Positions 43,372-53,876 of a DNA stretch of 64,000 nt are shown here, piece after piece (position 1 is the stretch's first letter; each line of letters opens with the position of its first letter). The notes under the pieces were generated by a model. The model had not been told where the DNA came from, ran no database searches, and worked only from the letters and a program-made list of their open reading frames with translations. The translations under genes were made by a program, and so were the position numbers. The stretch is from Anthoceros angustus (taxonomy: Eukaryota > Streptophyta > Anthocerotopsida > Anthocerotales > Anthocerotaceae), in assembly GCA_010909165.1 (NCBI GenBank), contig VJWM01000044.1, positions 1,488,001-1,552,000 of the forward strand, written 5' to 3'.

Positions 43372-45125
43372 GGGTTGGATTAACGGATGGTTTGGTTTTT
43401 GGCGCTTTGAAAACTTTGTAAGAACTCCTTTGTTAAGCAACCTAGGCGTATCAATACTAGGATGGAGTGTTGATTTTTAGTGGTTTGAAAATTTGTAAAT
43501 CATCCGGTATCTAGGCGTAAAGTCATGAATATTATTTTTGAAAATCATTTGTTGGTTGATGTTATATTCCCACATTCGCTTTGTATACAACATGTTAAAC
43601 CTTTTTGGCCTTACTCTATGTGCCTTTCGATGACTTGCAGTTGGATCTCTTTGATTGGTGCGCCAAATGTCCGGCTCATTCGAGTTTGATGCACGTATAA
43701 ATGCATAGGCCTTGGTTTCTAGATGAGCTACATTTTCCAAAATTCGACATGTATGATGGTGGTTTCTAATGGCCAACCTTTTGAAGACGACAATGTTTCA
43801 CAATGTTTTGCAGAGAAACAAGAAAATAAATAGAATAGATGATTTGTCCTTGAGTAATGAAAGCACATCGGATGCGATCGAACACAAGTATAAGAGAGCA
43901 TCTGCACGGCCCTGCGAGCCCTAGTGAGGCAGATGTCGAAGAAAGAGGTCAGTGGGGTTTTGACCAAATGGTGAGTATTTTAGTGAGGCTCGAAGGAGGA
44001 CTGTCTATACCTGTGCGCCCACTACGGTGTGGCCTGACTAGGTGTTCAAGGCAGACTATAGCCAAGCTTCGCCGGAGATTTTGAATTTAAGATCGACTTG
44101 CTCCATGTGCCACCCATGGATAGATTAAGGTTGAAAGCGATGCGGACTTGACAAGAAGAAATGTAAGCTCGAAGAGTTTGATCAAGAGCGGTTGAGGAGG
44201 CCTCACCATCCTTTACCTTGTCCAATTCCCATGGCCTAATCTGCGAGATCTAAGTGCGGCTTATCTCCGACACGGAGGGGCCGGTCGACGGTATGCACGT
44301 GCAGGATTGCTGAATCACGGGGTTTGAAAAGAGAATTGATGTGAGTGTTGGTGCGGTGGCAAGTGTGCACAAGCAACAGCGAAAGTGCTTGCCTACACAA
44401 GTATTGGCGCAACCCTCTCCAAACCCGGTGTATTGCACCTCTTTGGAGTATAAGTCGCGGACGTTGGTGCACTCCAGCTCTTTGGAGCATAAGTCATGAT
44501 CATCCGGCCACTTGGTACAAAGGTGTGTCGGCATTTGTCGGACGGTGGGGCACATTAGATCTTCTTTTGGCGGCATGGGGCGTGGGTTCGCAAATCACTA
44601 AAGCAGTGAAATGAGACATGTGCATTTACGGATGGTTGGGGCCAAAATGGGGTTGGAGACAAACCCTATCTTTGAGAAACATTGTTAATATCTCCACCTC
44701 ACTCCCGCTATCCAGGTCCCTTCACTCCTCCTAGGCGCCGTCCGCTCACTGCGCACGTTTCTCGCTCCTCATCAGCTGGAGACATGCGTCGTTCCTCGTC
44801 ACGCTCTAGCCTCCGCCTTGCTCATTTCCTCGAGCACAACTGTGAAGGGTATGCCGCTCACATGGACAATCTTGGGTGATGCTCAGGGAGTTGCATCCCC
44901 TCCTCTGGCGCTCACGGTGGCTTCCCACCGGTCCTTCTTCCGCTGACGATGGTGGCTCCACCACCTGGTGGGCCGCTAGCAGTGGGTATTGACCCTGCGG
45001 TGGCTCTACCCTTCTTGGTTGCCTCTCTCTTGACCCGGCCCTAGCCTCACCTCTCTCCGCTTATACCTCTCCGCTAGCTTCCTGAACTTCTCCAGAGGTG
45101 CCAGCGTCTCCACTTGTTCCTGGGC
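43372..45125 (+). repeat. Copy 2 of the approximately 1.75-kb tandem duplication
   Basis: Head-to-tail with copy 1 and starting with GGATGGTTTGG. It includes GAACTCCTTTGTTAAGCAACC (5S-like) near 43,424. It ends around the CTCCACTTGTTCCTGGGC stretch, which also ends copy 1. No TG...CA ends, primer-binding site or internal region are seen, so these are not LTRs of one element in this window. Confidence 0.85.
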
Positions 45126-45410
45126 CCCTGTTGCTGAATGAAGGATCCCCCACCTTATATAGACAATTTTTATCCCTAAAAATCCCAAGGTCTAAGGACT
45201 CTCTGGCCCGTCATACACAGGTTCAAGGTCCAAGGACTAATTATTTGTAAAAGTAATATTGTCATGGGCCAAGGACCACTTTTAGTATAAAAGGCCTTGC
45301 CTCGGACATTTCCTAAGCACCCCATCACACAAAACATAAGAAAAACAAAAAAAACATTCAAACCAACAGTCCAGGGGAGGGTTAGTGTACATGTGGTCTT
45401 CCACAAGAGT
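45126..45410. other. Post-pol part of Copia D
   Basis: AT-rich sequence downstream of the Copia D pol end on the minus strand. A TATATAGAC-like segment lies at about 45,156-45,165 and an A-rich run at 45,329-45,357. It probably includes the remaining LTR, but no boundary is visible. Confidence 0.4.
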
Positions 45411-46360
45411 GCAATTGCTTAGGTAAAGCCTTGGTGAGAAGGTTAGCAATGTTCTCACCTGTAGGAACATACTCCACTTGTACCTTGTCCTTATCATTGA
45501 TAGACCTTGTCCATGTCAACCTCAAAACCTTTAGGTTGAGACATATAGATTTCTTCATCTAGGGTTCCATTTAAGAAAGTTGTTTTGACATCCAACTGAT
45601 GTACTAACAAACCAAATTGAGCTACTATGGCTAAAAAGATCCTAATTGAGGTAGACTTGACTAATGTGGAAAAGGTCTAATTATAATCTAGACCAGCTAC
45701 TTGACTGTATCCCTTAGCAACAAGCCTAGCCTTGTATTGACCTACACTGCCATCAGTATTAAGCTTCTTCTTACATACCCACGTGCAAGCAACTGGCTTG
45801 CGACCTTTGGGTAACTCAACCAACTTCCAAGTCTGGTTGGCAATGAGGGAATCATATTCCGAATTGATAGCCTATTTCCAATATTCCGCGGTCACAGATG
45901 GCCTCTTGATATGTGACAGGTTTAGATGTATCAAAAGACACACGATGTGAGAAAACTACTCCAGCAACAAATGGAGGGTCTAACCATTCAGTACGAGGGC
46001 GATGAGTGCAGGAGGAACGATGAAGAATAGGAGAGACAGGTGTATCATTAGGAACAAAAGAAACATGGACGATAGGAGGAACAACTTCTACGGCTTCTAC
46101 GAGTTCATCAGGAGTAAGCTTAGGAATAGGTTATGTAGATTCCTTGGCTGAAACGACTGGTGTTGATGTAGTATCCCCCCTTGAAGCCGAAGAAGAAGAA
46201 GACTCATCAAAGGAAAACACAGAGACATCAGGAGGGTCTTCAGAATTAGTCATGTGAATCATCAATGCCATGAATGGTCGGAGCAAAAGGAGAGATACCA
46301 GGAGATAAAATAGAAGCATGATAACGAAGAAGGGCATTCTCAAGAGGTATATGTGCATAG
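45411..46360 (-). pseudogene. Copia D pol remnant with internal deletion
   Basis: On the minus strand a linker (DVSVFSFDESSSSSASRG, 46,358-46,131) resembles that of Copia B (DVSIFDFEDS...SASRG). It is followed by RT blocks (IANQTWKLVELPKGRKPV, KKKLNTDGSVGQYKARLVAK, QLDVKTTFLNGTLDEEIYM). The sequence then jumps at about 45,490-45,510 from the start of RT (DMDKV) straight to the pol end (VEYVPTGENIANLLTKALPK). The middle of RT and nearly all of RNase H are deleted. Several stops are also present. Confidence 0.8.
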
Positions 46361-46689
46361 AGGTGCTAGGGTACGGAGACTGACGGAGGAATGTGTCATT
46401 AACCTGTTCCGGTCTGCTGGACTCTAAACAGTGTTTTGAGACACCCTAAGTGGAGTTTGTGGGAAGGTCCAGTGGGTTGGCGTCTGGTCCGTGAGTTGCG
46501 GAGTGGCATACGCCTAGGGTTTGCGGGTCCGCCGGACCCAACATGATGAAGTCCGTTCACGCGACAAGTTTTGGAGCTTAGGCAGAATAAGCACGAGTCC
46601 ATTCCCCGTGGAACGAACCCCAGTACTACATCGACATTGGGTTATAAATGTGCACCCAGCTAATCCACTAGCAAAAGTTACCCCACAAG
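46361..46689. other. No gene recognised
   Basis: The stretch near 46,594-46,655 (CATTCCCCGTGGAACGAACCCCAGTACTACATCGACATTG) resembles the terminal part of Gypsy-type LTRs, also present at about 51,310-51,350. Otherwise unassigned. Confidence 0.4.
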
Positions 46690-46815
46690 ACTATAACAGA
46701 CTTAGTGGATACCCTTGGTGCAAGTAGCTTAGGCACACCATGGTACAAGTTGTTAGGTACCAAGTCCCATGGCTGAAAATTCCATCTGAGTAGACTATAA
46801 TAGACTTCTTCTTCC
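46690..46815 (+). repeat. LINE 3' tail fragment, plus strand
   Basis: It matches the reverse complement of 5,940-6,030 (GCAAGTAGCTTAGGCACACC...AGTCCCATGG) and ends in a CTTCTTCTTCC tail. No coding part remains. Confidence 0.75.
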
Positions 46816-47383
46816 ACTATGTTTATTCATGAAACAAATTGGTCGCTCAATTTGGTATGGGGAGAGATGTACCCATGACTCCAGCAATAGAATTGAAAAT
46901 TAAATATACTCATGACCAGGGTGTCATTTTGACCCCGTCCCAAGCTCGGTCCCGGTCCCGGTGTAAACGATCTAGTCTAAACCCACAAAATGTGCCAAGT
47001 GAATTTTTTTTTTTTTTCTTTGAGTGGTGTGAAAATAAGTCGATTGATAGTTGGGGATATTCATAGTAGAAATGTCCTTGGCCTGTGGAGATCTTTTTGT
47101 TTTATTGCCTAGGTTAGATAATAAATGGTCGGGAAACTCGGTGTTCCTTGGCCCATGGACCTCGGATATCCACTACAAGGTCTATATATGCGGGGTAGGG
47201 GTGGTTATTTGGGGTTTGTCGGTCCTAAGTTAGGGTCGACTGCCAGAGAATGAGTATGGGGTTGTGGGTGGGGCATGGCGGCGGTCGTGAAGACAACCGG
47301 TGGTAGTGAGGCCAAACTTAACCTAAGGAAACCGGTAGGGTGACGGGCGCGTTCAAGCGGGCCTGCAGTGGGCGGCAGTGAGT
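46816..47383. other. No gene recognised
   Basis: It contains a (T)13 run near 47,006-47,019. A segment with GAATTGAAAATTAAATATA (about 46,890) has a relative at about 51,792. No ORF is convincing. Confidence 0.35.
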
Positions 47384-48289
47384 GGGCGCAGCGGGCTGGG
47401 CGTGAGTCGTCGAGGCGCATTCGAGGCGGACCGCGATCGGTCGGAGGCGAGGCGCGATCGTGGTGGAGGGCCGCCTCGAACCCTCACCGGTGAAGTCGCA
47501 ACCCTGTGGAAGGAAGGCGGAGGCGACCTTGGAGGAGGTCCGGATCACAGAACCCGCGGCTTTTCTAAGATCAAGAGTGTAGCGTGAGAGGAGAGAGGAA
47601 AGGACCGATGCGTGAAGGATGGCGCCCAAAGCCACGGTGAGATCGCTTGCCCAATGGCCAAACATGGACCATTGGAAAGTCCGAGGGGCACAGTGAAGGA
47701 GCTCGGTGGGGTTCATGGAAGCGGTGGAATTACAATTCGACTGTGCAGGAGTGCGCCGCCACCTAAAGACAAGCAACAGGCGAGGGAATTAGAGCAAAAC
47801 CTCGAGATTGGGACTGGCATTGGTTAGGGAAGTGTATGGGCGCAGGCTGGGCGTGAGTCGTCGAGGCGCGGTCGAGGAAGAGGCGGACCGCGATCGGTCG
47901 GAGGCGAGGCGCGATCGTGGTGGAGGCGCCTCGAACCCTCACCGGTGAAGTCGCAACCCCATGGAAGGAAGGCGGGCGGCCTCGGTGGAGAAGGTAGGAA
48001 CCACAGGCGACCTTGGAGGAGGAGGCGGTGGCACCGTCGAGGCGCGGGGGAACTCTGCGGAAGGATGGCGCCCAAAGCCACAGTGAGATCGCTTGCCCAA
48101 TGGCCAAACATGGACCATTGGAAAGTCGGCAGGGGCACAGTGAAGGAGCTCGGTGGGGTTCATGGAAGCGGTGGAATTCAATTCGGGGTAGTGCGAGTCG
48201 CTCGCCACCTAAAGACAAGCAACAGGCGAGGGAATTAGAGCAAAACCTCGAGATTGGGACTGGCATTGGTTAGGGAAGTGTATGGGCAA
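47384..48289 (+). repeat. Tandem duplication, about 0.45-kb units, with a Gypsy LTR piece
   Basis: Unit 1 (47,384-47,836) and unit 2 (47,837-48,289) share GGGCTGGGCGTGAGTCGTCG and GATGGCGCCCAAAGCCAC, and end with GGGACTGGCATTGGTTAGGG. Unit 1 also contains CTTTTCTAAGATCAAGAGTG and following bases (about 47,550-47,610), which match the Gypsy 3' LTR at 28,785-28,845. One frame (from 48,066) reads MAPKATVRSLAQWPNMDHWK, possibly gag-like. Confidence 0.75.
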
Positions 48290-50340
48290 GGAGGAGGCGG
48301 AGGTTTGGTGATGGAACCTTCTCGGAAAAGGAGCACAAGAAGGCAGCCGCCCGTGAAGGCGGGCGTAATCCGGGAACCCAATGGTTGGGCGCGAGAATTG
48401 GCAGCCAGTTAATGGAGTGCAGCGGATGGCTTCTCTGCTTCCTCTGACACTGAAGCGGGATTATTTGTCGACCACTTCTGTTGTTCCTCCATGAAGTTGT
48501 CAAGGCGAAAATCGATCGGGACGAATCCTCTTTGAGAAGTTGAGTGAAGAAAGGTTGAATCGATTTCTCCTACCCTCGGCCCTCTCTAATTTCACCATTC
48601 CTAGTTCATCTTTATCGCATGCTAATTGCCCCAGAGGTAGAATTGTGGCCTCCTTCATATGTGGAAGCCGTCGAGAGGTGAAGTGGAAGCGGAGGAGCCT
48701 AAGGAGGAAATTGAGGAGGAATCGGACATGGGAGTCCATGGCGGCAGTTCGAGGAAGAGAAATTTCTACCGGCAAGAAGAGGAAGACAAGCGGGCCTTAG
48801 AGGAGATAAGGATCAAGCTTGAGGAGGAAGCCAAGGGATCGGCGTGGCGGGACTACGGCCGGGGTAGTGGAAGCGGAGGAGCCTAAGGAGGAAATTGAGG
48901 AGGAAGCCAAGGGATCGGCAGGCGGCGGCGATGGAGGAAGAGGCGCGGTCAGGAAGAAAATTTTGCCGACTGGATGCGAGATGATGAGCCGGCCAGGAGG
49001 TCCTATTATGCGGAGGCGACCTTGGAGGAAGAGGCGGACCCCTCCTCGGCATGGGAAGAGATTTTCAAGGGACTCCAGCAGCAGGTGGGCGGCCAGGTGG
49101 TGGTGCGCACTTTGTTGGGAAGGAAGGTGCTCGACGGAGGATGGCGTCGGCAGGGGCCGCCGCAGGTGGAATTACTGTGAGCCGACGACATCGATGATCC
49201 GGGCCCAGTTTGTTGGACCAAGCGGCCTTGGCTCTCACATGGCTCGGTGTGCAAGGCGGGAGGAAGTGGTGAAGGCCAGGTTTGATGAAGGAGAAGCCCA
49301 GCGCAAGCAACTGGAGGAAGACAAGCGGGCCTTAGAGGAGATAAGGATCAAGCTTCAGGAGGATTTGTGCAGGGCCGGAGGAAGAGAGATCAAATCATGC
49401 AGCGATGCGAGGTGGCGGAGGAAGAGGCGAGGCGCTCATGGCTCAAATCAAGGATGCCCACGAGTCAAACCAGGAGATGCAGGGAGAGCTATTGCGAGCC
49501 CAGGAGCAGGAGGCGGCCTCGGTGGAGAAGGTCCATAAGTGGCGGAGCAGTATAAGCAGGAGCAGGATGAGGCACGTGGCCGAACCGTAAAAGAGAAGGG
49601 AAGCGAGGTGGCGGGACTACGGCCGGGGTAGTGGAAGGCACTCTGGAGGGAAGGACAGCAGCCAAGGTGGTGAAACACCTACCACGGCCGGACCAACGAC
49701 GGTCGTGGAGACCACTACAGTGGTAGTGGAAGCAATGGACGGGCGACAGACGCGACGCGACCCGCGAGGACATGGACGAGCAACGGTGTAGTCTACGGGA
49801 GGAGGGTAAGCACCGCCATGCCAGGAGGTCCTATTATGTTCGCACATGGATGAGGAAACTTACGTGCACAGTCTATATGTGAATGGGGAACGCGGCTTAA
49901 CTTCACCGCCCATGTGCGTGTGGAAATAGGAGGATCGGGTCCTACCTCGCAAGTGAGGACCCGAAGTGCATACTTCTACCATTGCGCCAGAGTGTGGGGA
50001 TTGGCCCCCTATTATGCGGAGGCGACCTTGGAGGAGTTGAGTGAAGAGGAGGTCCAGGCTTGGGTGGATGAGGAACCGGTGGTAATCCTCGGCAATAGGC
50101 GGCCAAGAGGCGGAAGTTCAAGGTGGTATGCCCTCAATTAGGACGCCCAGCAGTGATGAGGTGGAAGTCCTGGGAAAACCCGCTGACCGGGGCAAGGTGA
50201 GGGCTCGTGGCGGCGGCGATGGAGGACGAAGGGCCAGGCGGACGAGTCGGGGGAGGGCGCGCGGATAGCGTAGGCAATAAGTGGTAGCATCCTAGGAAGG
50301 AAAATGCCCCACTGGACCTGAGATCGCTTAGAATTGTGGG
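48290..50340 (+). pseudogene. Gag-like, Glu/Arg-rich repetitive remnant
   Basis: The plus strand gives charged helical peptides repeated at short range, such as EEDKRALEEIRIKL (about 48,783 and 49,315) and EAEEPKEEIEEE (about 48,670 and 48,865). A similar EEEAKGSA-like piece occurs near 50,580. Such duplicated coiled-coil runs are common in plant Gypsy gag regions, but there is no zinc knuckle or enzyme domain. Many frame changes occur. Confidence 0.4.
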
Positions 50341-51365
50341 TGCGTCCCTTGGTTTTTTTTAGGATCTAGAAATCTGGGGGGAAAACGGGGCGGCCGGCCG
50401 ATGTATAAGAGGGGCAACTTTTGCCCACCACAACAGATAACTCCCGGTTGAGATCCCCACGCTGCCTGTGGATGGTTGGAGCGTCCAGGTTAGCGGAGGT
50501 GGTGTGTGCGAGGCAGCTCACAGGAGTGGTCGAGCTTGCTCCATAGCGGGAGGGAAGGAGGTGATGGAGCAATTTCGACAACGGAGGAGGAAGCCAAGGG
50601 ATCGGCAGGCGGAGTGCAGCTTGCTCGTGCCTTTCTTCGGCCAGTTCTTCCCTCCTTCACCTTTAAACACGAAAGTTGTGTTCAAATCGGGGAGTTGTGT
50701 GAGTGCATGGTTGGTAGCACTGTGGGCGAATTGAGGGAGGGAGAGAGAGAGAGAGATCGGGTGAAGAGAGATCAAATCATGCAGCGATGCGAGGTGTGAG
50801 ATCGTAAGTGGGATGAGTAAGGTGAGCGGGTGGAGGCGTTAGCGATGGAGAGCGGTGTGAATTGAGGAACTCAAACCGGTCTTTGGCGTGGAAAGTGCAC
50901 AAGGAAAACAAAGTCTCTAGTAGAAACCGTGTGGGGTGGCGCCCTTACGTGTGTGTGTGTGTAAGGAGTAAGCGTGGTATCCTAGGACCTTTGGTCTCTA
51001 GGAATTGGTGGGTGCATGAAGTGTGGAGTGCCAAATAAAGTCCGATCTGTGAGCACCGGTAGCCTGCGTTAGTCCGCGGGCGTGCGCGCCAGATGAGTTG
51101 CTAGGGTTTGGTGTGGGACCCACCTCGGTAGTCGTAGCAACTACCGGTTGTGGAATGAGATTTGCGGTCGTGAAATGGGATTTGCGGTCGTTGGACAAGT
51201 CGGAAGGTAGTAGTAGTTGAGTAGATAGGTAAGAGGAGTGATAGCAGGTGAGCCCTGACTTAGGCAAAGGTCAGTAGTGATAGAAGTTAGCGTCTCTTGG
51301 CACAAACCATTCCCTTGGGAGCGAATCCTAGGCCTACAACGACATTGAGGGTGAATGTGGACCTC
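50341..51365 (+). repeat. LTR-like remnant (promoter-like and end-like parts)
   Basis: GATGTATAAGAGGGGCAACT at about 50,400-50,420 looks like an LTR TATA box and transcription start. At about 51,310-51,350 an ATTCCCTTGGGAGCGAA...TACAACGACATTG segment resembles the 3' end of the Gypsy LTR (CATTCCCTTGGGAGCGGACT...CTACAACGACAC at 22,064-22,101). I could not find matching termini, so the limits are uncertain. Confidence 0.4.
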
Positions 51366-53200
51366 ACGGTGTCCCTAGACACAAGGTTACACTCCACACC
51401 CGGCATGTGTTAAAAAAAACATGGGACCGGAGGTTCTTCAGGAGTCCGGTCCCCACCCTTGGTCCCCTATTACCCTCGGGGACCGAAGGTTCATAAAAGG
51501 TCCGGTTTAAAATTAGTAAATTACTTAATTTTATATCCAAGGATTTATATTTATTATGGACACATGGACCCATCTTATCATGGACGGTTTATGCGGTCAT
51601 AGGGGTGAGCTGCAGTTTGCGAACTCCGATCAGTCTTTTATATTATTATTTATAAATTATTTATTTAATATTTATTATATTTAGTGACCAAGGGTAGCAC
51701 CTGATACACTCGGTCCGGACCGAGCTAAGCGGTCCGGGGGTGAGCTAGTACTTGGTCAAAATGACACCGTGCTCATGACCCCAAACATAGCATTGAAAAT
51801 TAAATGTAGAGTACCTATATTTGTTGAGTAAGGAATTAGCCATTCTTGTGGAACCATGCATGATAGTCTTCCATCACACGGCTCTCTAAGAACCTATTTC
51901 TTAGGTCAGTGAAAGATTTTCGCTAGGATGAGTTTAAGGCTAAACCTCATGCAAAGCTATGCATAGAGCAAATAGTTGTAGAGAAAGTGGGATAAGATCA
52001 GGATGAAAAATAAGAGGGAGGGATTACTTAAAGCAAGGCTTCCCTCCTACGAACAAGAGTAGCATTCCAACGTTGAGATGTAGTGCAATACATTGACATT
52101 GTCTCATGGCCTAGAGTCCTACATATAGATTGCCTTCAAATATTACCAATTGATACATTTATTGCAGTGAAATTGAATATTATGTACATATTATGTAACT
52201 ATATTACTATTAACAATCTGGAACCTTAAAAAATTAAAAAATATACAGAAGACAACCACAAATTTTGCGTTAAAATGGATCTCAACAATCACTGCAATTC
52301 TTCCCATGAATGCAACAAATACTGCCATGTAAGTATGAGCATAAAATGAGGCTAAATTGAAGTAGCTCTTCATAGCATAGCCGTTATAGCGAGCTCACTA
52401 GGTAGTACTTTCATCTATTTTAGCTTAACATTAACCATTCCTAAGAAGGACAAGATACGCACTAGTACTCATTCCCTTAGGGACCACTTCCTCACGTTGC
52501 AAAATCTTCTAAATGCCTCTCTCAAATGACCTGCCAACCATGTACATATAACACAACTATTGTTTGGTTTATGCAAAGGCAAAAGCAGCTAAGTTCAGGT
52601 GAAGCACCATATAGAATATGAAAATCATGGCAATTTGGAGCATGGATATTAGCTTTGAGACAATGGGCTCCACATTAGCTTCAATCAGCGGATTCAACAA
52701 ACCTTCGCCACAAAAACACCAATACTCTTTCAAACACAATAATGAATGAGCCTCAAGACAACAGCAATTGTGCAAACAAAATCCCCTCCCTAACTATGCC
52801 CTTAGTAAGAATCCGCTACATGAGCAGAGCTCTCTCTATTCTTACCCCTCCTCGGTGGGTACTTCCACCTCTAAGTCTCACTCCCTCGAAAATCAACTAG
52901 CCCCTATATAAGTAAGGACCCATCCATTTTTAATCTTTTCTTGTAGATGAGTAAGTGCCACATTCCACCCCTTTCCGTGGAAGGAAAAAACACCGTACAT
53001 GGATGAGCCCCCAACCCTAAATCCTTAAATCTTAAATTACGTTTAATATAAAAAACAAAATTAAATAATTTTTAATATTTTACATTATTTCATCTCAATT
53101 TTAATGAACATATGAATTGCCATAAATAGATTCCTTGCAATTATGATAGACAAGTTTCCTGGACCGCGAGTCCCCACTTGTCTCTAGGGACCGAGGACGG
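51366..53200. other. AT-rich stretch, no gene recognised
   Basis: Markedly AT-richer than its surroundings. Two minus-strand ORFs (52,191-52,373 and 52,569-52,775) encode hydrophobic, membrane-like peptides but are separated by stops and match nothing I know. GGTCCGG-containing words near 51,440-51,510 and 51,710-51,735 recall the Gypsy LTR. Confidence 0.35.
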
Positions 53201-53876
53201 GAAGTTCGGAGGATGTCGGTTGCGTGTCCCGTTTTGAGTGTTTGGGAAGCCAATGGGGACGGGGAGCGGCTAAAAAAAGGCCTCATAATGAATGCGTGGC
53301 AAAAATCGGTGCGCCTCACAGACAGGCTTTGATGCAAGACGGATCATCGCCAGAGTCCAGTTTCGCGAGTCCCCATACCCGCACCGCTGGGAGTGTAGTG
53401 CACGCGGAAGTCGGATGCAATAAATTCGAAGGCGGTCCGGTCATGATCATCCGTCCCTTACCCTTGATCCAAGCGCCCGTTTCGAGGTTCATCATTAATA
53501 TCTACTTGCGCAAATCCACAGATGGAGAGGCCGTTCCATGCCTCCAGGAGTCCAGGGCATGGGTCAAGAGCAGGCGTGTAATGCTCGTGTGACGAACTGA
53601 CGCCACCGGAACTCAGTGTCTCAGGAGTGAAGCAAGGCTGTGCGCGGGCATTGTCTAATTCCTGTGGCTGTTGCAGGGAGGAGGGATTTGGACGGGCCAA
53701 CGGCGGACCTTTACAGTGTTGGGTTAGGGAGGTGATGCCACATGTTGCAAGGACTTCATGAAATGAATGGGCAATGGCAGCTGTGAGCTCCCGCCTGTAA
53801 CTGCTGCAGCTGCTTGATCCATCACACAGCTGTAAGCGCTTGCTCCCGAGGGCCCGAATCCTGGGTAAATTCTGGA
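53201..53876. other. Upstream region of the GT23 cluster
   Basis: ORFs on both strands (up to 144 codons) lack known motifs and overlap each other. It probably holds the promoter and 5' UTR of the first GT23-like gene. No clear TATA box was found. Confidence 0.4.

Noticed and set aside
41596-45125. The two 1.75-kb copies as LTRs of one retrotransposon
   Set aside because: They are directly adjacent and lack TG...CA ends, a primer-binding site and a polypurine tract.
53201-53876. A gene upstream of the GT23 cluster
   Set aside because: Plus- and minus-strand ORFs of similar length overlap, and none has a domain or splice-supported extension.
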